From positions 6,230,451-6,294,450 of the forward strand of contig NW_025813487.1 of the NCBI RefSeq assembly GCF_021976095.1: DNA of 64,000 bases, read 5' to 3'. The notes under the pieces are model-generated. The model was not told the DNA's origin and searched no databases. It saw only the letters and a program-made list of their open reading frames with translations. Below, piece by piece: positions 21,481-30,464 of the stretch. Position 1 is the stretch's first letter. Each line of letters begins with the position of its first letter. The stretch is from Xenia sp. Carnegie-2017. Its lineage: Eukaryota > Cnidaria > Anthozoa > Malacalcyonacea > Xeniidae. The translations under genes were made by a program, and so were the position numbers.

Positions 21481-24400
21481 TTATTCTCTTGGCAAGATGA
21501 TTTTTACACATTGTAGCGGGACCTTTAAGGATGAAAAAATTAAAGCAAGTTTGCGTTTACGACAGTAGCATAAAGTTCTTGAAAGTATACTCACAAGCGG
21601 AAGAAATAATTTTACAATCTTAAAATATTTCAAATCAATCAAATATAGGTAACCATTAATTATATACCTATCATCAACAAAGAAAAACTTTGGCCCACAA
21701 AAACCCTGAGTATAACTATAAATACTTTGTAGGTTATTAACATCAAATACTTTCACATACTTAGGCGTGTAACTTATTAATAATTTATCTGCTGAAGGTG
21801 AAAAAGCAGCGTAAGTTAGACAGCGAGTAATATCACGCGTGTACTTTCCAATGACTTTGTCGGTGATTAAGGTCTCCTTAATTACGTCATCCCAACCATT
21901 AAGAAGTTTGTCTTCATGCCACATACAGTAAATTATCTGACCCTTAAATTTAACTTTAGCAAACACGTGATACTTAGAGCTACATGCAAGTACGTACACA
22001 TTTCGATAATTTTCAAAATTCACTGATATTTCTTTTCTCTTGTTTTCAACATTGAAAAACACAAAAGAATCAGTTTTTTGACAAGCAAATGATACATCAC
22101 TCACCTCAAAAATTTTGTTTGTACCTTTTAGTTCATCGAAACTATAAACAAGTTTTGTCAAATCATCATTCCAAAGTTCAGGAATATTTTTGGCCGTAAG
22201 CAAAATAACTCCATTTTCTACAGCAACCATGTCACTAACTAAACATTCCTTGACAACAAAGTCAAATATGTTCAGATTGTATATAATTACCCTTGAATTT
22301 TCTTCATTGCTCCGATACAGAAATTTTCCATTTGAGCAAAATTTTTCGTTACGAAAACTGTAACTGTTAGTTAAACATGCACGCGGTATTGAATAAAGAT
22401 AAAAGTCAAGTCTGTATTCAAACAAAAGAACATTGTCGTTACACAAAATAAAATAATACTTTTCTGCTCCATTAAAGGAAAAGCTATGTATGTTGTCATC
22501 GAAAGGATCAAGAGGAGAAAAGAAAGTTTGGGAATCAGGATCTAAGTCAGGAAGTTTCTCACCAGTGGGATTTACAATGAAATGATCATCCATAAAAAAA
22601 CGATCGCCACAACACCAAGAATGAAGACCAACAGTGAACAAAACATCAAGCTCACTTAAAAAACTTGACGGTAAATGATCGTCGTAAACGAAAGTTTCAT
22701 AGGTATTTGCTACATCAAATATTTGAACCACTTTTCCTTTCTTAATAACACACAAATATCTTCCAGAATTAGAAAAACACAGTGAGGTCACATTATTACA
22801 TCTAATACTGCGTTTCTTCTCACCTTTCTCGACGTCCCATACTGTCAAAGTATCTTTGTAACTAGTGACCATTGTGTACTTATCCTTGGAAAAACATTTG
22901 TTGGTAAAGAACTTAGAAGTAGAATCATCACATTGGAACGGACTGGAGGAAAATTTACCATTAATATCTAATATCTTATCAAGCTGAGAAGCAAATATTA
23001 AATCTTCGAATGGATGAAAGACAACGCAAAATTCTTCCTCTTCATATTGCTTAAACTGACCTGCAATATTTTTTATCCATAAACATCTGTTTCTTCTTAA
23101 TGAAAAAAGTTGCACGATAAATCTTTTATAACCACAGACGACGTAATCATGATTTCGTGAAACATCAACAGAAATCAAATAATGATCGCAACGTAATAAT
23201 CGAGCCTTTACAAAACCCGTGTCTCTGCACTCTACATATGGTAAATCTTTGAAACGTGTTTGAAACATTGTGGTGGCTTGAGACGAAAGATCTTTGACTT
23301 CGTTGGCAACGTATTGCAAAAAAATTACTTTATTGTGACAGCGCATAGAGTACGTCATTACAGAATAAACTTCATTAAATAACAATCGAATGTCCTCAGA
23401 AATAAGAAAGTACACATCATGTGCGTTGAATAATTTAAAATTTTCAAAAGTACGACGAGAGTCAACCAGCATACAAGCAACTAAAACTTCTAAGTCAACA
23501 AGATATTTACCAACATATTCAACGATATAATCATTATCAGAAATATCAAGTAAATGAAGCAACCAATACTTGACTGAATAACTCACTGACGCATTTTTGA
23601 TGATGTCATAGTTTACACCTTCATCTTTGAGGTTATCCAAAGATTTTAAACAAAATTCTAAAACAAGTCGAAGACCACAAGAAGGTTTTACTGAGTAATC
23701 ATGTTCTCGATCATCCAACAACCAATCATTTAAGGATTTGTGAAAAAACGAAACACATCCTTTTTCATTGCTAACAAACAGACAAGAGATAATTTTCCTA
23801 ACCTTAAGTGATATGCGATTCGAATTCATAGAAAGAACGTCATCGATCATTTTCCAAGGAAGAGGTTCTTTAGCAACAGCCAGAGCATTTAAAATTGACT
23901 GAAACTTTTCGTTACTGATACCAAACGAATCTAAATCCTTACTCAATCTTGTTAAGCAAATTTCGTAATAATCATTGAGATCTTTTGGTATGGACGCATT
24001 CAACAAATCCTGATTTTTGACTTCGCTGCTAAGAAGTGATGCAAGCAACATAAGTCCGTCAGCTTTTTCTGCCAAACTGTTTTTAAAACCAGGAAGGCAG
24101 TCAGTAGAGCCAATTCTTTCTTCAATCAATAATTTAATATCCTCTAAATTGCGATCATCGCTACAGTTAATGAACAGTGGATTGAATTTTTCGAGCTTAT
24201 TCAAAGCAACTTCGTTAGGTCTGGTTGTAATTACAAAACGAAAATAAGGCGGAAGTTTGTGTAAGTGATTAGCAAGCAAATAAGCAAGGTCATCTCTTTC
24301 TCGATAACCACATTCATCAAGAGCATCAAGCACAACTAACATTCGCTTGGGAAATTCTGAGATATTATTACACAACTCAGTAAAAAGAAGAGAAAATAAT

Positions 24401-25626
24401 CCTTCAACATTCATGTTATTCAAAGGCTCAGAGAGTTGACCTGAGAGTTTTTTCACAAGAAGTTGTTTGTAAGCAGGAAAATTACAACTAATTTGCATAG
24501 CTAAAGATTGAAGAAATACGTTGGCTTTATTGTAACGACTGTTGTTGTGTTGAAAGAAATGAACTGCAGTCAAATAACTTGGATAACGTTTACATAAAGT
24601 AGCTGCAATTACAGATTTACCCATGCCAGCAACAGCAGAAATAATAAATGCACGATTTTGAGAAGTATCATCTTCGAACCAATCTAAAAACTCTTTAAAA
24701 ACCCATTCCCGTGTTCCATGCAAATATTTTTCATAATGATACCTAATTTCACTTTCAAAGTCAAAGCTAACAAGGTTTTTTGTCAAAATATCTTCTTCTG
24801 GACCTAAGTGAGGGTGATGTCGTATTTCATGTACTTCGTCTTTAATTACTGTGACAAAGTCTTTTACCTGTTGTAAATCTTTCTTTACACCCTCCACTGT
24901 TCTCATAATACCTCTCTGATCAGTTTTAATATCAGTTAAATCGCTCTTTAATCTATCCCATTCTCTCAATATTCTTTCACATTCTTTATTACTACACAAG
25001 TCATTTCTCAATCTATCTATTTCTTCCTGACTTATTCCTAAACGAACTATTGGTTCGCTTATTTCTAATAAAAAATTTTCAAATTCATCAAAGCTTACTG
25101 AAGTGTTAGGTAAGTGAGCAAAACGGTCATTACGAAATAACCTGATACGGGTAATATCTGCTTCAGTTGAATAATCAGTGGGGTTATTTACTGACGTCCA
25201 TAATGGATCACGTGGTGGTTTTAAACCACAAATATTACGCAGGAGAATATAAAGTAAAGTAACGTCGAACTTATTTTCATTTGGTAATATTGGAGGAGGA
25301 GGATACAGTAGATCCCATTGATGTTGCTTTAAAGTGTGATTATTTTTTAGAATCAAAAGCTGATTATAAATTTTAGGATTATTTAAAACGTAAAATAAAT
25401 CAGTACCTGACAGTTGTTTCCTCAATGTTACTCTTAAAGCTTCTCCACCAACATCAACAATCAATCTCATCAACTTAAAACCATTAGTTTTCTTTTTAGA
25501 GCTCAAGACAGATTCCATGTCAATGTTAGCTAAAAAAAGTAGGTAAGACTTTAATGGCACAAATTCATTGTGATTATAAAGGAAAACCTGCGGCCGGTTA
25601 CAAGAAGGCAGAGTAGTTTTATCCAT
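21481..25626 (-). CDS. HEPN(DZIP3-like)-NACHT-propeller NLR-like protein, copy 2
   Basis: Twin of 413-4534, with the same domains and no interruption: HEPN-type motif RNDRFAH (R165, H171 in the 1,381-residue frame), coiled-coil linker (about 205-275), Walker A AVAGMGKS (331-338), Walker B MLVVLDALDE, sensor RFVITTRP, and a WD40-like C-terminal half. The best start is Met37 (MESVLSS, base 25,518), which aligns with Met19 of copy 1 and follows a TTTTTTTAG acceptor; the longer upstream frame is not shared. The linker after the HEPN domain differs most between the copies (HEIRHHPHLGPEED against a Cys-containing KEMKCPIHSRPVED), while NACHT is nearly unchanged. The uninterrupted frame in both copies argues that both are maintained genes. 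Function as an immune sensor is inferred from family architecture. Confidence 0.85.
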   Translation of the reverse strand: MDKTTLPSCNRPQVFLYNHNEFVPLKSYLLFLANIDMESVLSSKKKTNGFKLMRLIVDVGGEALRVTLRKQLSGTDLFYVLNNPKIYNQLLILKNNHTLKQHQWDLLYPPPPILPNENKFDVTLLYILLRNICGLKPPRDPLWTSVNNPTDYSTEADITRIRLFRNDRFAHLPNTSVSFDEFENFLLEISEPIVRLGISQEEIDRLRNDLCSNKECERILREWDRLKSDLTDIKTDQRGIMRTVEGVKKDLQQVKDFVTVIKDEVHEIRHHPHLGPEEDILTKNLVSFDFESEIRYHYEKYLHGTREWVFKEFLDWFEDDTSQNRAFIISAVAGMGKSVIAATLCKRYPSYLTAVHFFQHNNSRYNKANVFLQSLAMQISCNFPAYKQLLVKKLSGQLSEPLNNMNVEGLFSLLFTELCNNISEFPKRMLVVLDALDECGYRERDDLAYLLANHLHKLPPYFRFVITTRPNEVALNKLEKFNPLFINCSDDRNLEDIKLLIEERIGSTDCLPGFKNSLAEKADGLMLLASLLSSEVKNQDLLNASIPKDLNDYYEICLTRLSKDLDSFGISNEKFQSILNALAVAKEPLPWKMIDDVLSMNSNRISLKVRKIISCLFVSNEKGCVSFFHKSLNDWLLDDREHDYSVKPSCGLRLVLEFCLKSLDNLKDEGVNYDIIKNASVSYSVKYWLLHLLDISDNDYIVEYVGKYLVDLEVLVACMLVDSRRTFENFKLFNAHDVYFLISEDIRLLFNEVYSVMTYSMRCHNKVIFLQYVANEVKDLSSQATTMFQTRFKDLPYVECRDTGFVKARLLRCDHYLISVDVSRNHDYVVCGYKRFIVQLFSLRRNRCLWIKNIAGQFKQYEEEEFCVVFHPFEDLIFASQLDKILDINGKFSSSPFQCDDSTSKFFTNKCFSKDKYTMVTSYKDTLTVWDVEKGEKKRSIRCNNVTSLCFSNSGRYLCVIKKGKVVQIFDVANTYETFVYDDHLPSSFLSELDVLFTVGLHSWCCGDRFFMDDHFIVNPTGEKLPDLDPDSQTFFSPLDPFDDNIHSFSFNGAEKYYFILCNDNVLLFEYRLDFYLYSIPRACLTNSYSFRNEKFCSNGKFLYRSNEENSRVIIYNLNIFDFVVKECLVSDMVAVENGVILLTAKNIPELWNDDLTKLVYSFDELKGTNKIFEVSDVSFACQKTDSFVFFNVENKRKEISVNFENYRNVYVLACSSKYHVFAKVKFKGQIIYCMWHEDKLLNGWDDVIKETLITDKVIGKYTRDITRCLTYAAFSPSADKLLISYTPKYVKVFDVNNLQSIYSYTQGFCGPKFFFVDDRYIINGYLYLIDLKYFKIVKLFLPLVSILSRTLCYCRKRKLALIFSSLKVPLQCVKIILPRE

Positions 25627-27030
25627 TAGATGGCAAATTGTTTTGAACTTTTACAAAATCTCTTAAAAGGGAATAATATGTGATTTGAACTGAGCAATTA
25701 TTGAAATAAAATATTGCTTCAAAGATTACAAAAATTTCTTTCCCCTAAGAAACATGTAAACACCATTTTTTACAAGTTTGAAAATTGTACTATCCGACGA
25801 ATAGTGCTATCCACGCTTTGTGCAACTGTCTATGATTTTAAGCCTTTCTGAAGAAAAATTTGAGAAATTTGGTCAAATCAACAAGCTTTTATAGCATCTT
25901 GAAGTTGTGCATTTTTGGCCCAACGCCGTCGTTTTCTATAATACAAAAGAGACTGGTACTAGAAGGTACTTTGACGTCATCCAATACCTTCAGCATTCGG
26001 GCATATTTAGCTTATATTAAACATATACATTCTTTTACGCTGTTTAATTATATGTCTTGCGAAGAAAGCAATAAATCAAAATCAGTCAGATAATTCTGAC
26101 AAAAACTTTATTCCGGGATACGTGACAGAAAACTCCGAAAGCAATGAAACTTGTGCAATAATGATTCGGACTTTGACTCCAAAGCCTGGATGGTCGGAAA
26201 GACACAATTTCTAATTTCATCTATTTTAAGCCCTGAAAAATTAGCGTTCTTTTGATTCGGCAAACAATTAAACTGACGCTCCAAATCCTCTGGTTTTAAT
26301 CGAGCCGAACAAAGTGTTGAAGCACTGGAAGGCTCAAATACGCGCTTTGCTTTAAAACCCAGATATTCCGTCTTCGCTTGGCCTCGAACCTTTTATCATT
26401 ATAAGGCATAGTGTGAAGACTCATACGAGAGCAAAGGCTTGACTCATTCGTACAATTGGCTGCAATGCAATTATTTACCTTTTTTCTGCTTTTACTAGTG
26501 CAAAGGCAATGCTTTTATGCGCTTATAGACTTAAGTTGTGCTCAGTCAGCATTGCCTTGATAGCAATTGAATATACGACTCGTGTAACACAAGTACCTTG
26601 GATGACGTCAGAAAATTAGCTAGTTTCAGACTCCTCATTTTCACGGACATGGTTCACAAGAATATACGATTTTAGTGAATTAAACGCTTTTACAAATATC
26701 AAACGATTTGACCAAATTCAAAATTTTTTCTTCAACGAGGCTTAAAATCATCGACAGATTTGATATTGCTAAAAATTATTTTTGGTGGAAGGGACACTTT
26801 AAGACTCACAAGGTAAAATGCATGTTATTTTCACAGTAAAAGAATATAAAAACGTACATAGAAGGGCTAAACATTTTATCAGTCTGGCTACACCACTGAA
26901 AATTTTATTCTTTAAAAATTCATAACCATTATCATTGTTTAGAAGGTTTTATGATAAAAAAAATGAGCAGGTGTAATTCATTTCGACTAATGCTTCATTC
27001 AAGACTTAGGACCTAAGGAAGACACAATGT
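25627..27030. repeat. Upstream region and duplicated noncoding stretch, copy 2
   Basis: 25,627-25,830 matches the NLR-like upstream flank of copy 1. At about 25,830 the sequence jumps to the equivalent of 5,879, lacking the 1.08 kb present in copy 1. It then follows copy 1 to the transposon site. No gene is supported. Confidence 0.55.
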
Positions 27031-27184
27031 AATTGAGGCACAGTTATAGGAACATATAGTACAATTTTATATAGAACGTACAGTAGATTGCATTGAATAT
27101 CTTTGTGCCATGCATATCTTATTCCACAAGTGATTACCAAGATATCTTTATAAAGATATCTTTTCGTAAAAAGTTTATATTATA

Positions 27185-27643
27185 ATGGGAAAAGGGAATC
27201 ATTGTGCTGTTTATGGCTGTGATAACGATAGGAGATATCCTGAAAATACATCGTTTACGATCACGTTGGTATTCTTCGCTTTTTTTCTCCGAAAAACGAA
27301 AGACAAGAGTGCTTGACAAAAGCTGATCAACAAGAAAAACTTCAAAGTGACTACTAATACGAAGGTTTGTTCAAATCATTTTCTTGCTGGTTATCGATCC
27401 GAGGGCTGTCCTAATCCAACTTTGTATCTGAAAGGATACCATTCAAAAGAAACCAGTAAACGATTACCACCGAAAGATAGAAGCAAATCAAATATTCCGA
27501 AAATAAAGAGACGAAAAATTCTGTGTGAAGGAGTACTGAGAAAAGCTTTGAGCATGAGGATAAGGCATTTTTTGCAGCTGAAATCACTGTTCTTGAGCAG
27601 TATACTGATACAAAGTCTGTGCACGAAGACAGTACACAAATAA
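27185..27643 (+). pseudogene. THAP-domain transposase remnant, copy 2
   Basis: Opens MGKGNHCAVYGCDNDRRYPEN, with the first CxxxxC pair of a THAP finger intact. After a frame change it continues TNTKVCSNHFLAGYRSEGCP, supplying the CxxH, and then a basic linker. The frame shifts again near 27,530-27,560 relative to copy 1, and a stop follows. Remains of the DDE-like start (QTNFYRYTRLSLEKLNLVF) are readable to about 27,850 in another frame. It is decayed. Confidence 0.6.
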
Positions 27644-27844
27644 ATTGTACAACAGACTTGGTTGTTACAAGTTATGATTCTGATGATAGCTATAGCTTTT
27701 AAAGTGATAAACATGACCTCATTGACTGTTCTTGCAAGGGAGATGTTAAAACGTTGAAAAGAAACTTATTTATTGAACAACCTATTTGCCAGACGAATTT
27801 CTACCGCTACACTAGATTGTCACTAGAAAAGTTGAATTTAGTTT

Positions 27845-28126
27845 TTAGGCACAAGCGTACATATCCACTGTTTCTCCCCACGTAGCAGACATAATGCTTT
27901 GCTCCAGATGCTTTTTCATCGATTCGTATCGAAATAAATACGGTGAAAAAGTAGCCGGATTTTGTATCAAAACATAGTTACAAATTTCTCGACTGTGAGC
28001 AAAGTTTTCGTCGCTTTCACCGTTTATAGCCAACGCAACTGCTCGATAAAAGCAATTGCCGTCTCCACATACTTTTACTTCTTTTCTCCCCACTGGTAAT
28101 GAATACCCATTACAACAAATAGCCAT
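27845..28126 (-). pseudogene. OTU-like cysteine protease remnant, copy 2
   Basis: A 93-residue frame that keeps the catalytic box GDGNCFYRAVALAINGESDE and the following helices, ending WGETVDMYACA. The upstream segment MAICCNGYSLPVGRKEVKV is continuous here, unlike copy 1, where a solo LTR splits it. The C-terminal half of an OTU domain, with the catalytic histidine, is missing, so it is not expected to be active. Confidence 0.65.
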
Positions 28127-28277
28127 TATAATGGAAATAGGTGCTTTAAATTGAGAATTCTCGAAAATATCACTATTACAGATACATTTCTAAAGAAATG
28201 TTCGCCCCCTGGCGATCCCAGAATGCATTGCAAAAACCGCGCAAATTTAAGGGAGACTAGCAACCGGCAAATACCTC

Positions 28278-28966
28278 ATTGGGGCACGGTGATAGGAACA
28301 TATAGTATAATTTTATAGAGAACATACAGTAGATTGCTTTGAATATTTTTGTGCCATGCATAACTTATTCTGCAAGTGATTACCATAGTGACAGTCACAC
28401 AGTAACATTTTTTGACCAATAGGTACACTGAGCTGGCAAACTACATCCAGTAATATAATTATATATACAGCAATAAGTTGCACAGAAAGTGGTCCTACTG
28501 TATATTCTCTGTACTGTGGTTGGGGTGACATAAACATTTGGATGTAATGATCCCTAGACAACAATGGTTTTCAAAGGAACTTAACACATGTAGCCTATAT
28601 TATGCATACATGATATGATCTCCAAATTAACAATCATCCTACAGTCCTGCCCCAGTTTTTCTTGCCAAAAAAGGGAGTGTGTCAAGAAGTCAACTAAAGT
28701 GATGAAAGCAATTAAAATGGTCAACAAAACATTGTAATAAGAAAACGAATAAAAAATTGGTGGGCATAACTTTTATGCGAGCAGATCCAAAATTATTATG
28801 AGCCCCTACCCAACAATTATTGATCTTCCTGTACATGAATGAATCCAAGTAAATAGATAAATCTTGTAACAAAAATATATTTAGCGACCACACATTGTTT
28901 ACAATCATTGATCAATTATAAAAGATGAAGAACACATATAAAATATTGACTTTAGTATATTATTTA
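28278..28966. repeat. Duplicated noncoding stretch, copy 2
   Basis: Matches about 8,999-9,825 of copy 1, minus a segment near 9,500-9,660. It ends at the insertion point of the 1.5 kb inverted-repeat transposon. No gene is supported. Confidence 0.55.
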
Positions 28967-29037
28967 CGGTGGCCGGTACGGGTCACCAGAAAATAATTTA
29001 GAAAACATAACAAACAATAAGAAAACATCACTCAAAA

Positions 29038-29292
29038 TCATACTACACATTTCAAAATACTCACTACACATTTCAAAATACTCACTACACATTTCAAAAT
29101 ACTCGCTACACATTTCAAAATACTCACTACACATTTCAAAATACTACATACATTTCAAAATACTCGCTACATTTCAAAATACTTACTACACATTAAAATA
29201 CTCACTACACATTTCAAAATTCACTACACATTTCAAAATTTACACATTTCAAAATTCTCGCTACACATTTCAAAATACTCACTACACATTCG
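29038..29292. repeat. 21-bp minisatellite, left arm
   Basis: About 12-13 units of consensus ACTACACATTTCAAAATACTC, some shortened. This is the exact reverse complement of the unit in the right arm (30,145-30,390), so the arrays form part of the transposon's inverted repeats. Confidence 0.85.
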
Positions 29293-29402
29293 TCCCAGTC
29301 TTACCCTGGTCTGGCCTGCCCACGGTCGTCATTAGTTTACATCTACGAAATTGACGTGATGGCAGAAAACTAATATAAATATACGCTTCCGATATTACTA
29401 AC

Positions 29403-29525
29403 AGTTCAGTACGCGTAAGGATATTTTGATGCTATTGTGGAGATATGTTGTCTATGTGGAACTCGGCACATAGACAAACATATCGCCACAATAGCATCAA
29501 AATATGTGATACGCGTACATGAACT
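29403..29525. repeat. Nested palindrome inside the long-TIR transposon
   Basis: AGTTCAGTACGCGTAAGGAT and the following ATTTTGATGCTATTGTGG pair with CCACAATAGCATCAAAATAT and GATACGCGTACATGAACT. Arms are about 57 bp with a very short loop (near GGAACTCGGC). It may be a separate small fold-back element inserted in the host transposon. Confidence 0.7.
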
Positions 29526-29663
29526 ATTAGAAATATTTCTTCCAGGGATTTCTTGGTCTTGTTTAGACAACACAACATGAGTGGTCAATCTGCAGATTAC
29601 ATGTAATTGTATTTGTATTGGTGATATTGGACAATCATTAGTTTAACTAATGCACTTATTGAC

Positions 29664-29981
29664 GTGACTGGTATTGAAGTTATAAATATATTGCGTTTAC
29701 TCGAAATTACCGAACTTTTCATTTTCTTTGGCGTTTCTTGTGCAACAAATTATAGCACTATGTGTAAATTTCCACTTTGGTTTCCTTGTTATTTTTGTAA
29801 CGCATCACACAAGTACGTACGCGACATAGCGAATGCAAATTCATATACTCAAATTTTTGCTATTAAAGTACGGACATGTGTCGAAAGCCACTGCAAATAC
29901 ATTTGCTGGCGATATGTAGCTCGTCTACTAATGTTGTTGCCCGACCAAGTCCAGCAAAACCCTGGAAGAATTTCTGATTAG
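29664..29981 (+). CDS. Unknown 105-residue frame ending in a 2A-like motif
   Basis: A Cys-rich frame in the interior of the long-TIR transposon. The end reads ARLLMLLPDQVQQNPGR, which resembles the LLxLSGDVExNPGP motif of 2A-like peptides found near the N-termini of some retroelement proteins and NLRs. The final proline is arginine here and the frame stops six residues later. It could be a captured fragment of a longer gene or a chance frame. No domain is recognised in the first 85 residues. Confidence 0.3.
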   Translation: MTGIEVINILRLLEITELFIFFGVSCATNYSTMCKFPLWFPCYFCNASHKYVRDIANANSYTQIFAIKVRTCVESHCKYICWRYVARLLMLLPDQVQQNPGRISD

Positions 29982-30144
29982 AGTTCAGCCAATATTTTCA
30001 TGCTATTATCCCAATGTCCCATTTTGTTTGCCTTGTGAAATGCAGAATTATATATTTAATATGCTTACTTTGTGATGTCATGTCAGTTTCGTAGATGGAA
30101 ACTAATGATGACCGTGGGCAGCCAGACCAGTGTAAGACTAGGAC

Positions 30145-30390
30145 GAATGTGTAGCGAGTATTTTGAAATGTGTAGCGAGAATTTTGAAATGTGTAGCGAG
30201 AATTTTGAAATGTGTAGTGAGTATTTTGAAATGTGTAGTGAGTATTTTGAAATGTGTACTGAGTATTTTGAAATGTGTAGTTAGTATTTTGAAATGTGTA
30301 GCGAGTATTTTGAAATGTGTAGTGAGTATTTTAAAATGTGTAGCGAGTATTTTGAAATGTGTAGTGAGTATTTTGAAATGTGTAGTATGA
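30145..30390. repeat. 21-bp minisatellite, right arm
   Basis: About 11-12 units of consensus GTGTAGTGAGTATTTTGAAAT, the complement of the left-arm unit. Because 21 is a multiple of 3 it gives open frames in several phases; these are repeat artefacts, not genes. Confidence 0.85.
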
Positions 30391-30464
30391 TTTTGAGTGA
30401 TGTTTTCTTATTGTTTGTTATGTTTTCTAAATTATTTTTCTGGTGACCCGTACCGGCCACCGTA

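Larger units (their letters stand above)
27031..28277. mobile_element. Rearranged THAP/OTU DNA transposon, copy 2
   Basis: The right inverted repeat is intact (about 28,203-28,277, ending GGCAAATACCTC), but the left one is missing. In its place, 27,031-27,140 duplicates the sequence just outside the right end (28,278-28,386: GTTATAGGAACATATAGTAC and onward). Internal transposon sequence resumes at about 27,141 (GATATCTTTATAAAGATATC). The internal gene remnants match copy 1. The solo LTR of copy 1 is absent. Confidence 0.65.
28967..30464. mobile_element. Long-TIR DNA transposon with internal minisatellite arms
   Basis: Ends are ACGGTGGCCGGTACGGGTCA and its exact reverse complement. The inverted repeats run about 390 bp each: a unique 70-bp tip, then a 21-bp tandem array, then a further shared 70 bp (CCCACGGTCGTCATTAGTTT on the left; AACTAATGATGACCGTGGGC on the right). 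Copy 1 has the empty site (TATGTTATTTCAGTAGC); TTATTT is repeated on both sides (target duplication of about 6-8 bp, uncertain). The interior, about 720 bp, contains a nested palindrome and one short frame. No transposase is seen, so it is non-autonomous. The superfamily is unassigned (long TIRs would suit a MULE). Confidence 0.75.

Noticed and set aside
24017-24247. 76-codon plus-strand frame inside NLR-like copy 2
   Set aside because: Antisense shadow of the NACHT coding region and not open in the equivalent place of copy 1.
30072-30390. Two overlapping Cys/Glu/Phe-rich repetitive open frames
   Set aside because: They are translations of the 21-bp minisatellite in the transposon's right arm. 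A repeat length divisible by three keeps several phases open without selection.
29000-30400. Possible CRISPR-like array because of regular 21-bp units
   Set aside because: Units are contiguous without unique spacers and are mirrored in inverted orientation inside a eukaryotic transposon.
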